Origin: Linepithema humile
Taxonomy: Eukaryota > Arthropoda > Insecta > Hymenoptera > Formicidae
DNA: 64,000 nt
Reading direction: 5' to 3'
Assembly (NCBI RefSeq): GCF_040581485.1
Contig: NC_090129.1
Location: 6,372,501 to 6,436,500 of the forward strand
Shown: piece by piece, positions 23,975 through 36,800 of the stretch
Layout of the letters: each line of letters starts with the position of its first letter
Numbering within the stretch: the stretch's first letter is position 1
Notes under the pieces: model-generated
Databases searched by the model: none
Told to the model about the DNA's origin: nothing
The model's input: the letters and a program-made list of their open reading frames with translations, nothing else
Made by a program: the position numbers and the translations under genes

Positions 23975-23980
23975 AATAAA
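23975..23980 (+). terminator. eEF1A poly(A) signal
   Basis: AATAAA lies 25 nt after the eEF1A stop codon, within AT-rich sequence, and is the first consensus signal on the sense strand. Further A/T-rich variants follow near 24,168, so alternative ends are possible. Confidence 0.5.
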
Positions 23981-24137
23981 AAAACTTTCATATGCATATA
24001 CCGATAGTTTCCGTGCGAATATATCGCCGGGTGGACGCCGGCGTTACATCAGTCGACGTAACTCACCCTTTCTTGTTCGAAGGTGGTTAATAAGACCATT
24101 TCGTAGAAAAAGTATCGAAAATTTGGATTTACTTTAC

Positions 24138-24304
24138 AAAGAAAAAACGATTATAAAATTGAATGGAAATAAATTTTTGTTGTCAGGATAAAGGGAAGTT
24201 ACTTCATTTAACAACTATCTTTCTTACATAACGTTACGCAAGACATTACTTTATCTTGATAACAAAATTTATTTCTATTGAATTCTATAATCGTTTTTTC
24301 TTTT
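24138..24304. repeat. Fold-back repeat A downstream of eEF1A
   Basis: Arms of about 62-65 bp (24,138-24,202 and 24,243-24,304) are inverted copies with roughly ten mismatches, separated by about 40 bp. The arms include GAAAAAACGATTATA and its inverse. There is no coding capacity. It is the first of four such structures in about 1 kb. Confidence 0.7.
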
Positions 24305-24490
24305 TCAATAACCCATACCGATAGTCTAACAATGATTAATACAGAATGCTGCCGTGGATAAAAGGATATTAAAGCATTCAACAAATGAGTTTATTGCTAC
24401 TTGAGTCAACAAAATGAGAGCGGTAATTGTAATAATAACAACATTTGGACCGCAAAGGAACATCAATATTTAAACAGGTATTGTATATTA

Positions 24491-24716
24491 GGAAGAAAAT
24501 TATTCGTGCAAATTATAGAAAGTCGCTTATTTCGCTCTTTTCACGAAATTATTTCAACACTTATTTTAAAGTGAAGTTGATGAAGTATAGAAGTCAAAAG
24601 ACTCTATGTTAGTCGTCTTTTGACTTCTATACTTTAATCGATCAACTTCACTTTAAAATAAATGTTGAAATAAGCAAGACTTTCTATAATTTGCACGCAC
24701 GAATAATTTTCTTTCC
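24491..24716. repeat. Fold-back repeat B
   Basis: Arms are about 24,491-24,607 and 24,613-24,716, almost touching at the centre. They share long matched blocks such as GTGAAGTTGAT and TATAGAAGTCAAAAGAC with their inverses. The left arm has an asymmetric extra stretch of about 20 bp (near 24,530-24,550). A transcript would form a hairpin of roughly 100 bp. Confidence 0.75.
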
Positions 24717-24733
24717 ATCCATTTCTTTTCCAA

Positions 24734-24822
24734 TTTCTGGTAACTACTGCATTGAAAGTTTCGGTACCAAAGTGAATTAGACACTTCGGTATCAAAACTT
24801 TCAATGTAGTAGTTACCAGAAA
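24734..24822. repeat. Fold-back repeat C
   Basis: Arms of about 41 bp, 24,734-24,774 and 24,781-24,822, start TTTCTGGTAACTACTGCATT and pair with only a few mismatches around a 6-bp loop. Confidence 0.75.
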
Positions 24823-25040
24823 TAATAAATCACATTTTAACACATTATTATTGTTTCTATTTGTCAACATAATTACTCAGGCAGTAACATCTTGTTTATT
24901 ATCTTTGTGAAATTATTTATTATTCTGACACCTATAATAATAATAATATGATCTAGTGGAAGCGAAATAATGGTGTAATGCTTCACTAATCATTTGCCTG
25001 GTACTCAATGTAGCATTATCTGTACCTAAATCCTGTGGAT

Positions 25041-25162
25041 CTATCGATATGGGAAATTTATAGAGGAGATAACGATAGGGTTTTGACAAAAGTATGTTTT
25101 ATTGGCAGGTTTAATAGAATCTGCCAATAAAATCGTTGTCTTTATAATTTCCCATATTGATA
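25041..25162. repeat. Fold-back repeat D
   Basis: Outer arms CTATCGATATGGGAAATT (25,041-) and their inverse ending at about 25,162 enclose an inner inverted pair TTTTATTGGCAG / CTGCCAATAAAA around 25,097-25,132. It resembles a small MITE with sub-terminal inverted repeats. Confidence 0.65.
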
Positions 25163-27374
25163 GTTTTTTCTGACATCACTTACGCAAAAACTAAAGCAAA
25201 TCTAAATTTTGGAAACGTTTTCTATGAAATATTCTTTCTACTACTACCTTTGAGTCAAAAAAATAAAAAAAACGTGCGAAATAAAAACAACGATTTTTGC
25301 AGTGACTTGGCATCTTTTATTCCGCGATTCTTCTACAAATGACATTGGTTAATGGTTTTTCTGTACATACATATAAGTATCAGCGATGACAAGTAAGAGC
25401 GAAAATAAAAAAGTTACGGAAACGAGATGCCGATAATTTATTGTCACTAATATGCAACCCAACCCTTTCCTTGTAAAATGTCTAAATATATAAGACATTT
25501 CCTTAAAAATGTTATTTGATAAACGTTAACAAATATTCAATTAAGGTAATATATTTTACTACAAGATATTTTTTAATTGCGATGAAAAAGAAATTGTCTT
25601 AACTAACGACTTAAATTTTTTGTTCACAGTATATGTCAACGCATTAAGTATAGTAAGAAATGACCAGAAACGACGCGATAGCTAAATCATAAGCGGACCG
25701 AGCATCCATCTAAAAAAATTAATCAGAAGTTGCCTGTTTGAGAGAGATAGTTGATCTGTAAGTTTAAATCTCATTTTATCTTACAGCAATAAATTTCACA
25801 TTTCGCGGCAGTGTTCATTGCTCACAACCAATGGACGCTCCATCGCGACCAAGTATTTATTTTTATCATGAAAATTTAGCCAGGGGATCGACAAGATACT
25901 ACTGAAAATCGATGATTTTACATCGATGAAATCGATGAATTGACAATACTTGAACGATTAGCTCATAAGTCAGTATTAATTTTACAATTTATTATTTAAG
26001 TATTTCAGATTTAATAAGTAAAATGTTAACAGTGTGCTGATAGATTAATCGATTGAACAAATTCACAGAATGAATTTAAGAGTTAATATGAATTTGACTC
26101 AGTTAATATAATTATTACCTTATAAAATAACAATAATTCAAAATTTATAAAAGAGAATGAGTGAAAAAGCAAAAAATTCTAAATGTTTGTGCAGAGTTTT
26201 ATTTGATTTATATAACTTTAACTCAGATTTATCAATTAATCTATGAATGCAGTTTATGAAACATATTGAAAAAGTACGAAAAAGCGTGCGCAAGAGAATT
26301 ATAGGAGATTGGGAGAAAAAATGTATGAAATATTTATATATTTGTATTGACAGCCCTGTGTGATACAATTTGAGCAAAAGCACTGTGCTTCATTATTATA
26401 TCGTTCGTCGTTCATATGATATGAATCATATTCTCTAGATGTTTTCTACTTTCATTCTTATATACTAAACAAATAAAGTTCTCCAATAATTGTCAAATAA
26501 ATACATTAATTATTACACATTCTTTCTTAAACAATTACACACACATGCACACAATATCTATCAATATTCTGCAATCTAATTTCTTGAACTTAATAATTTA
26601 TTAATTTACTCTCTTATGTCTATATATAAATTAACTTCTTAATTTTTTAATTTGTTTATCACTCATAATTTCGTTAAATTTGTTTTATAAACGCTAATTT
26701 ATACAGAATGTATAATAAAATGCAGGAATTGAGCAATAAGTTCATTTATCTGAGACTAATATTAGACATAAATTTAATTTGTATTAAAAAAGCTGAAATT
26801 TATTAAGTTTGAAAATAATATGTCTCTACTATTTATTCCCACATTTTATATTATATCATGCATAATTAATCTTAATGTACTGGAAATATTCTATTTAACT
26901 ACTTCATAATTCGCATATTTTTGCGAACAATATTGACTAAATTTTAATAGAAACTAAGTGGTTCCTAAATAATTCCTAAGAACTGAGAATTCACATTACA
27001 TTTTCTTATTCGTCAGTATTATATACATTGTATTATAAATAAAAGCGGAATAAATAGTTATCAGAGGCGAACGAAATATGAAATTATCGAGTATGATATT
27101 ATATGAATAAGACATTAATTTAAAAAACTAATTATAAAATATAAATTTATCTAAGAAATAACAATTTATATGAAATTTATAAATTTTTTTTGCTCAAAAA
27201 ATGTTTGCAGTTTAATACATATAATAATTAATAAATAAGTAAATGTAAGTAAATTATATTGCAGAATAAATGTACAATAAAAATAATTTATATTAATTAA
27301 ATTCAAATTGTAAAAGTTTTGATAAAAGCTTATTATTGTCGTTAAAAAGATTATTTAAAACATTCTTGCAATTT

Positions 27375-27411
<37 letters not shown>

Positions 27412-28464
27412 AAAGAATACTAAGGAATATATAGATATGTACCAGATGAGATAGCATGTACAAATTTTTCCTGACAATTCCTTAATTAATCCGTCCCTAA
27501 TCGTTGTATAATTACTAATAATCATATTTTTCTGTTATATTCTCTGCGGAAATCTAAATCAAAATTAAAAAGAGACATATTAAAATCGTATTATTATTTT
27601 AACTTGCAATATAAACATTTCAAAAAAGTTAAAGAGCTAAAAAGTGAATAACAGCAAAAGTAAAAATATATTTTAATATTTACATTCTCTTCAACTCATC
27701 ACAATTTATCATGCCCATTTTATTTATTTAAAAATAATTAATTGTACGTCGAATTGGAGAAACTACACGTAGTTCTCATTTTTTGACAACATATACATAT
27801 TTATACTTTATAATCTTTTTATTGCGTGTGGAAATATTTCAGATATAATTTTTAAATACTATTATTATTGTAATTTTATAATAATTATAGGAAATATATA
27901 GATATGTTGCAATTTTTCGTTTCAATCACTTCCGGACGGGAACCGTACACTGCTCATAATTTTAAGAAATAGTGAATAACCATTTCTTTCCAATTATTTT
28001 CACGACGCTTGTAAATTTAGTATTCAAGAAATGTAAAAATTTACTGTGCGACTTAATTTTATGTAAATTACTTAAACTTAGATTTGAGCAATTTTACAAC
28101 TGTGAAACAAGCGGAAAACAAAATTTTCTTACAGACGAAATTTCTATAGAGTCTATATATACATTAAATTCATAAAGAATAAAAAAAGATTTTTTGCAAT
28201 TTATGAAGAAAATTTAAGAGAAATAAACTATAGCAAAGTTTTGGCAATTTTTATAGCAAAAGGAAGTTTCGTGTATATACTATATCGACTAATGGCGCGT
28301 TCGAATATATGACTGTGTATATATATGTATACGTATGTTCCTATCAGTTATATAGATATTCAGGCGTAATAGATATCGTAAATATAAGATCTTGATATAT
28401 GACGAAAATTGACTTCGTTCCGCTTTCCTGTTTACGATATGTATGTATAAGATACGTATGAATT
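25163..28464. other. AT-rich intergenic region between eEF1A and the sulfotransferase
   Basis: No exon is supported. A pure T tract of 28 bases lies at 27,377-27,404, on the opposite strand to eEF1A transcription. The 3' UTR of the minus-strand sulfotransferase gene should extend into the right part of this stretch. Confidence 0.4.
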
Positions 28465-30314
28465 TTAGTTCCAACCGAAATCCATACCCGCTAACTGATA
28501 GAAGCGCTGATTGAATGGCCGATAAAAATCTCGCAGACGCTGAATTGCCGCGGGATCGATATAAGGATGACTGCGACCTTTATTTTTTCCTGAAAGATAA
28601 TGACAACCAGATATATATCCTCATTAATGTCGACAATCATGTTATGCAATTTCAGAATTCTCTGCAGAAATAAGCGAGCCACGCAACAAGATATCGGAAA
28701 ACATAAAATTAACTCAATTTTTCCACGGAGTTTCAAGTTATCGGAGCAAAAAAGAAGGTATTTTACCGTAAAAAATTAATGAGCAGAAAAAAATTGTTTT
28801 TTTTTCCGAATAAATATTGTACAAAATAAAAAGAGAAAGAGCTTTAAATTTTACAAACTGCATTATATTTATAGTATTAGGTGAAAAATCTATCTTTTAT
28901 GATTTATTCTTTGAAATGAGAGATTTTTATTGCCTTACCGAGACAGTGTGGCGTCGCGCGATCCTCCGACTTGAGCAAGCAAGGGAAGCCTTTGGTGGCG
29001 TTGAAATAGAAATGTTTCTCACATATCACTCGTTTCAGGTTCAGGAAATCCTGCACCCGGGTAATCTCCATCACTGGATCGGCGATCAGACGCTCGCCCG
29101 AGACGAATAGGAATTGCGAGAGCGGGAAGTGCTGCAGCCACCTTTCCAGATGCCGCACATAGACCCCGATCTTCAACGGCACCCAGGACGTGTCCACGAT
29201 CCTCGATCCGTTCAGGAAGGCCAGGTCCTCGAACCGCGGCATCCATCGACGCTTGCTCTTCACTTGCGTGTAATCAGAGATCGCGCGAGTCACAGGATCT
29301 CTCACCACGACGATCAGTTTCATCCCCGGATTCATGTGCTTCACCCTCTTTGGCACCTCACTCGTCACGAAATACGACGGCGTCTTCTCCATCGTAATCT
29401 GACCAACCAAAGTTGGTGGCATCCTGCGCCTGATTATTGAGCAAAGTTTATTTATATTAAGCACATGTATGTCATGTATTTACGGTGGCGTATTTATAGC
29501 TTTACAGGGTGTCCAATGGATCGTGATAATCGACGAGGTGAGTTTTTATGCGCACAAAAATAAATAGCAAATATAAATTGTGTATTTTTTTATTTTTTAG
29601 CTGCGCAATCTTGGAGAAAGATAATTTTAGATTTGGAAATAACGCCTATTTGATTGTCTACATGTTTCATCTCAATTCATTCGCTATTTGTTTGTAGAAA
29701 AAATATTATTTATGTGCAAAAGTTAAAGGGGATAGTGTGAATAAAGTTAAAGTTGTATAAAAATATTTTGTCATGTGAAAATTTTAATTTGCAAATTGTT
29801 TTGTACTTATTATTAACCATGAGACCACTTGTTTCAGGTACCTGTACCAACGAAACCCCTTGACATAATGATGATCAAAGAAATGGACTTCCGAGCCGGC
29901 GGCGCGAATGGCGGGGTGCAATCTCAGAAATTCCAGAAGAGCCCTCGTTCCACCTTTCTTCACACCAATTATTAAAGCGGTTGGTAATTGCCGACTTGGT
30001 ATCAGACCCTGCTGCTTCAGCATCTGATACTTCGACGCGCTTTCTATAAGTAGATCGCTCGAGTTCTGTAACGATACCAATTGCAATTTCTTCGAATTTA
30101 TCCGGCCTTCTTGAAATGTTTCCTCGATCTTCGATTGATCGAGACTTCGGTACAAAAAGTTTCTCGCGGACACGGAGATCCGCGTTTTCTGCAGAGCGAT
30201 CCTCTGCGATATGTCGGCCAGCATGTGCGAATGATCGATGAAGAGCATCCACAGGTAAATGACTAGTGCGCATACGAGGATTAAGATCTTCCAGGAGCCT
30301 TTGCGCAGTTCCAT
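28465..30314 (-). CDS. Hs3st-B: Heparan sulfate glucosamine 3-O-sulfotransferase
   Basis: This Golgi enzyme transfers sulfate from PAPS to the 3-OH of glucosamine in heparan sulfate. Coding exons on the minus strand are 30,314-29,842, 29,429-28,939 and 28,589-28,465; phases close and give 362 aa. It is a type II membrane protein: a short cytosolic tail, a membrane segment at residues 9-26, a stem, then the sulfotransferase domain. The 5'-PAPS loop is VKKGGT (118-123), the catalytic Glu lies in GSEVHFFD (Glu142), and the 3'-PAPS site is RDPVTRAIS (Arg201, Ser209). ITMEKTPSYFV and the conserved Cys pair near the C-terminus are present. The ending, FYRPFNQRFYQLAGMDFGW, is closer to the vertebrate HS3ST2/3/4/6 class (fly Hs3st-B) than to HS3ST1/5, so the B assignment is likely but not certain. 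Confidence 0.93.
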
Positions 30315-31317
30315 TTTCGTGATTTTATGAGTCGTCGTACTTGGTCGGTTTCCTGAGTGCCATTATACCGCCGCAATAGCATCCGCTATTGCCTTCATCG
30401 ACACCAGTATGCCCGCATCGATACTTCTTCTCGCGATATCTGGAACACATTACGATATCTTATGCACATTAACGTGTAATGTACATAAACAATAAGAGGA
30501 TAATCTCTCTTTGTGGATTATGCGCAGAAATGCAACTGGTGTGATAGGCGACGAAAAATTAAATATCGATATGACAATATTTACATTGTCTATAAAATGG
30601 AATGCAAGGTATACTCTGCATTTTTACTTTTATATAACCGCCACAAGAAAGTGAAAGATCATATTATAGAATTAGACAATAGATAAAGAAACTTAATTTA
30701 ATTGAAAATTTAGCTCGATATATTACACAATTTGAAATCAACACAAGTTAATTTTGTTTGTAAATTAACTGTTTTTAATATTTATAAAAGAATTAATGAA
30801 ATTTATATTTATATATATATTTATTATTCTTTAGATATATTATTATATTTTTTAGATGTCCAAAAGATTCGCACCAAGCATTCGAAGAAGATGTGTTCTC
30901 GAAGATCCGGCCAATCGCAAAAAATATATGATTGCAAATTAACACAAGCACAAACACTTTTTTTCTTCATATTTTTATTTAAAAGTAATAATAATAAAAT
31001 TTTATTATTTTATTATTTTATTATTTTTTAAACAAATAAATAAATTTATTATAAATTTTCAAGCTGAATTCAAGGAAACAAACCAAGTTAGGAGAAAAGA
31101 AATTTAAAAACTACGATTTTTCTCTGTCATATCTCTCCAATTTGAGGAAACATTCAGGACGTCCGGAAAGGAACGTGTCCTGGAAATCCGGAAAAGATCC
31201 AGTCATCCTGTCAAGTTCAATAGCTGGGGCAAACACAACGTTTGGATTTGCACTTACCCCGGAATAGCGTGCCGCGGTCGGAGACACGTTAACTTTCAGC
31301 CCGTGCGCGTCCGTCAT
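30315..31317 (-). promoter_or_regulatory. Probable 5' UTR of the sulfotransferase with a short upstream ORF
   Basis: A minus-strand donor (GGG followed by GTAAGTG, exon end 31,258) and an acceptor at 30,440 (exon from 30,439) would join a leader exon to the exon that carries the sulfotransferase ATG at 30,314. In this spliced leader an ATG at 31,317 opens a frame of 34 codons, ending in TGA at 30,395-30,397, 80 nt before the main start. The transcription start would lie in the GC-rich DNA at about 31,300-31,500. This is inferred from splice signals only. Confidence 0.4.
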
Positions 31318-31499
31318 CGGTCAACGTGCGACTGGCGCAGCCGGTGGAGGGTTGCGGATGCGGATACACACGCTCTCGCACGAGGAAAGCGCACACTTAG
31401 CACGTTATCAAACGGCACGGTCAGAGCCGTAACTGGACCACGGCAAACGCATGGTGTCTGCGATCGGCCGCCGAGTCATGCGTATTGCGGAATTGCCAA

Positions 31500-33838
31500 A
31501 AGTAAGTTTATATTTACACTTCTTATTTATTATGTACAAAAATCTTTTTTTATTTTTTATCTCATAAAGTTAAGAAAAATGATTAAAAAATGCGTTTATA
31601 TGCAAATACAGTTTGCTGGCGATTATTCTTACATTTGCCGCCACTACGTTCTCCAAATTAATTTTTAATTTAATAATATTGCAAGGCTCGAGATTTTCTT
31701 CCTCAAACTTAGCACAAGAATATTTTACGTTTTCGTGGCAACAAATACTAAAAGTTATTCAGTTTAGGCTCTATGAATCTCGGTTACGGCTCTGAATGTT
31801 CGTAACAATCGATAACGCGCGGCCGGCTGGGAGAAGGGAGACCATCGCCCTATATAATGCTGCGTGTGTAGGGATAAGATATATCTGCCGATAGATAATC
31901 AAGCTAATGAGAGTACAAGAACGATCTTTGCTTGGACCAATCTACTCTGTCATCATGCATACATCATAAGCCGTTGTGTCGAGAGACGGCAGATGTTACA
32001 CTGATTATACATACGCGGAGAAAATTTTATATCAGAAATCACTATGTACGGCAGTAGCCGCGGACCATGAAGGAATTATAAAAATTTTTACTGTTTTTCA
32101 CATAATGGCCATAGTATTTAAACTTATAATTTCTCTTATGGTCCGCGGCTACTGCTGTAATTTTTGATATAAAATTTTCTCCTGTAGGGAAGACTTTTAG
32201 GGAATTGTGTATAGGATAGAAAAAGGGTAGTTTTGATCAATCTTCAAGAGAATAATAAAAAAACACAATTATATATAACTATATAATTATATATTAATCA
32301 ATCTGATGTAAAATGAACAGTTGTGCAATGATTCGTAAACATAAGTACATTATTCAGCCATTTTCAAATCCATCGAGGACAATATTTTCCCTCGATATTG
32401 CCGATTCATAAGGCATTATTAATTAATTAAGTAACTAATCGTAGGATTCTACAATTTTTTTTTATAGTACGTGAAATCACGCATGGTTATTCTATAGATT
32501 AATGTCGGCATTGTCTCGTCGGAACAAGCCATATGTTACATTCAACAATAACGAAGATCTATTATTACTAAAAGGACGCGCGACAATCTCTGCTTTTACT
32601 ATTATATTACCGCATTGCCTAAAAATTATTACATTTAATTTATATAACAAGGATATGAACTATTCTCTAATTATTATCATAATTATTATAACTATATTAA
32701 TATAAAATAATTATAATATAAAATTAATTATTTTCGCCATAATTATTGGCTTGTTATAAAATTATTAAGTTAATAAATATTATTAAGTTAATAAATTATA
32801 CAATAAAATAATTTTTATTGCTATTAAGAGAGTACGACATTTTTTATATTACATGAGTTTTCTAAAAAATCTTTTTATATTATGCGGGAATATAACAGAA
32901 AAGAGCAGCCGTTACATATCGATCGATAGTATTTCGAATCAATTACATTTTATGACTCTCCTCTCCATATTCGAGATTGAGTTACAATGAAATTTTCATC
33001 GACGAGTTGATTCGATAATAATATGCTTAAAAATTCACAAAAGATCTGTTATTCATGGAAGCTTTATATCCATCGAAAAACGAACATTCTCCGTTCGTCT
33101 AGACATCGCTTATAAAATTATCACAGTATTGTTCGAACTTATTATAGTTATGTACAAATATGTTTCAGAATATGACAAATACTATTCTGTATGAAATAGT
33201 AAGCACATATAAATGTGGAATGGAATTTTATGCACCTTTATTTTAAGTTTAAAATAAGAGAAACGCTAAGTATCAATGTGTTTGAGAAAATTATACTGAC
33301 ACCTTCGTTTCATCGCGAAGTTAAATAAATATTTAAGTGAAATGAGAATCTACGAGACATCGTAAAGACGTCTAAATTTTTTATATAGACGTCAAAGTAC
33401 ACGCGACGAACTACGTTTAAAGTTTCAAACGTAGATTGAATACTGACGTTAGGTCGGCGATATCTCTGTTACATGTAGCTTTATCTCGATGGTTTTTACC
33501 ATCGACTCGGAACTTGAAGCTGTGTAAATTTCTGAGTTAAGAATGTAATATCATTTCTTTATCAGAATCAAGATCACACAAAAAGTATTTGTGTATATAT
33601 TATGGCATAAATTTTTTATAGTTACTATAAAATTAGATTCGTATTTTACTTTGTAAAATTAAGGCAAAGATCTCTACGAAAAATCGCGAGAAAGTTTGAA
33701 GGAACGTTCTGGTTATTTTTATCCGAAATTTTCGCATTTGTTGCGTATTCGGAGACCAGTTATTGCGAGTTTTGAGGAACACACTTTATAAATACACTTT
33801 TCACGATTGAGAACAACATTTTGGAGCTTTTGAAGCTT
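31500..33838. other. Intergenic region between SLC26 and sulfotransferase genes
   Basis: No exon is supported. Apart from one fold-back element at 32,015-32,180, the stretch is AT-rich unique-looking DNA; its right side should contain the 3' UTR of the SLC26 gene. Confidence 0.4.
32015..32180. mobile_element. Palindromic MITE-like element, 166 bp
   Basis: Arms of about 65 bp begin GGAGAAAATTTTATATCA and share the GC-rich core AGTAGCCGCGGACCAT in inverted orientation, around an AT-rich centre near 32,085-32,120. There is no coding capacity and no certain target-site duplication. Arm identity is high. Confidence 0.65.
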
Positions 33839-36800
33839 CTATTTGATCTGCTTGATATACCCTTTTTCCTTCAGCAAGTCGTCCAGCGTCTCCTGATTGT
33901 AATAAACAACAAAGTCTGTCGGCGCAACACCCTCGAAGACAGCGTACACCGACGGCTTGAGATTGTAAAAGAAAAGCGGTTGTCCCCTCATGGCGAAGTC
34001 CTTCGTCAGGGTCTCGATAACCATTGCAGCCGTGAAATCCGCCCCGTAGATGTGCGAACAGTCAATCACCACAGGCGTTGCGACGCTCTTCACGCGTTGA
34101 CTATATTTCGTCACCAAATTGCGCACGTAGTCCACCGACGGGAAGATCAGGCAACGATCCGGCGTCAACATCAAGTACTCGATACCGTGCTGAGTCTGTC
34201 GGATAAAAAGAATAAGAATCAATGATTAGACAAAAAGATAGCACTTGCGAGAAAAAAAAATAGAAGTCAAATAAACTTTGTATTTTCTTATTTCGCAACA
34301 AGTGTTTGCTGTGTAAAGATTGATTTGATAATTATTACATGTTATAATTTATTAATTACAGAAAAAAATATTGTAAAAATTGGCAAAAAATAAAGGTAAG
34401 TTTGAAACGTGTCAAAAATACTGAATCGAGGAGAATGTTCATAAATAATCTGTCTAGTCTTTTAAGCAAATCAATAGTTACCTTCAGTTTCTCCACGGAT
34501 ATTTTTGGTCTGGCGGCGTGGTACAAGATGAAGAGGATATTTATTCCGATTCCGCAGAGAATACCAATCTCCAATTGCAGCACCAGACACGCGATGAACG
34601 TGCCCACTCCCGGGATGAGATCTGATTCTGGAATCACAAGGGAATAATTCATTTGTGACATATTGCGACATATCGAATTTTACATATTTCATGAGAAACG
34701 GGCGCTTACTCTTTGTCCTCCACATCGGCTTCACCACTTTGACTTCGACCATGAAGATGACCGCGGCTATAATAATCGCCGCTAGTGTAGCGCGTGGAAT
34801 AAAGCTGAAGTACGGGGTGAGGAACATTAAGGCTAAAATTACTAACACACCTGAAAAACAAAACATATTTATTTTAGATAAAAAAAACTTTATTTTATTG
34901 TGGGAAAAACTAGAGAAACTTGTTCTGCGCGATTGTGCAATTTTATTATTCAAAAAAGAACCAGTTGCAATTTTTAAATTTATTATTTAAAATATTGCTC
35001 TGCTGTTGACTTTATGTTTAACTCACGCAAAGACGAGATTGGTAGAACAATTGATTTACAAATGCCGCAGGTGGAACTCACCAGTGTAAATACCACCCAG
35101 AGGCGTCCTGACGCCGGAAGCGTTGTTTACCGCACTTCTGCTGAGAGATCCCGTAATCGGGAAAGCTTGCACAAAGGAACTTCCGATGTTCGATATACCG
35201 ATAGCTATTAGTTCCTGCGTAGCATCCACCGATTTTCCATTGGCTGCAAAAAGGTATAAAACTCGTAACAATTTCAATCATATAGCAAGATTTATTTGTT
35301 TTGTTGGAAAAGCTTTTATAAATTTATCGATTTTTAGTGTAAAATTTGCGGAAAGCAATTTCCTGTAATTTTCTAATGAAATATTTACCGAATGCTTTAC
35401 AAATAGCGATGTCTTCCATCAGAGCGATTAGTGGTAAAACGAAAATACCACTACCCAAATTGCCGACCATGTCAATAAATGTCACCGTCGTGTTCTCGTC
35501 CTTAATATATCCAAACGGTGGTACTTGCACGGCAGGCATGCCGGCTGGTATGTGGCCTGCAATGAAATTTCAGCTTGATTTGACTTCTCAGATTAATCAT
35601 GGAATATTCGGATATCCGTTTCTCGATGTGTTCTCCGTTTATGTATTACAATAAAATTTAATTAACTTTCACTAAGATCTAATTTTTCTTTTCTAACGAT
35701 AAAAGTAATGCGAATAATATATCCACATAATATGTGAATAATTTGTATTTTTAATAATTGTATTAGTGTAATATTTTATCCCATGTTTTAATAATGAAAA
35801 TTTTTCGCGTAGTTTCAAGCAGTTGCATTAAGTGTTTATGTTATTCAAAATATGCGCTATTTTTTTTTTTAATAAAATATTTTACGATTGTGCAAAACGT
35901 GTTTGCGAGAAAATTTTGAGAGTAAATTGAGAATAAATTTTCTATAGCATATATGTCATATATTACCTATGAGTCTGACGGGCAATTGATTGTGCAAGCG
36001 CCAGCCCAAAAAGCCACAAATCACTACCAAAAAAGCGTTTCGTGAAGTGCCGATCAACCAGAAGATTTTGTTCACAACGCGATGTCTCGTAGTGCGAAGT
36101 TCTTCGTCATGTGGACCGATTTGAACCGAAGCCAATAACTAATTCAGAAATTGCATTATACATATATATTTAAAAATTCTTTATGAATGATTAATAGTTT
36201 TCTTTTGGAAAATTATCGTAATTACATATAGAGTTATATAAAAAATATTGTCTACATTAAATTTTATATTAAATTTACACGTGTGATAAATATCTATAGA
36301 TGCAAATGACGTGATTAAATATAAATAGTAAATATTGACGTATTCTAATAACTTTAATAGATGTATGTATATTTTTTAAAATTAAATTGAATAATTACCC
36401 TCAGAATTAACAGCAATGCAATACAGGATGCTCCAAGAGCAGCGTCCCAGGCCGATGTCTCGTGTATCAGCCCACCGATGCTCTTCCACATCTCGATAAA
36501 TTGGGAGCCTTTGGCAGGGATGCCGAGGATATCTTTAATTTGCGACGTGACTATTATTAAAGCCACCGCCGACGTGAAACCGGAACTCACTGGCCCAGAT
36601 ACAAAATCTATCAGAAACCCTGAAATAAGGAAAATCTTATGTGTAATTTTATAGCAAAAATGTTAAACAATATGCAATGTTGTATTTCTAATGTTCATAT
36701 TGTTATATTTAGTTTTTAAGAATTTTTTTCTTTAATCTTATGATTTGATATTCAACAACGTTCTTTTAAATATATCATAAGGTTTTATAATTTCAAATTG

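Noticed and set aside
29503..29514. TACAGGGTGTCC, similar to common transposon termini, in a sulfotransferase intron
   Set aside because: No inverted partner was found nearby, so it is at most a relic half-site.
33381..33402. Direct repeats of AGACGTC near 33,380-33,402
   Set aside because: A short repeat without further structure; likely chance.
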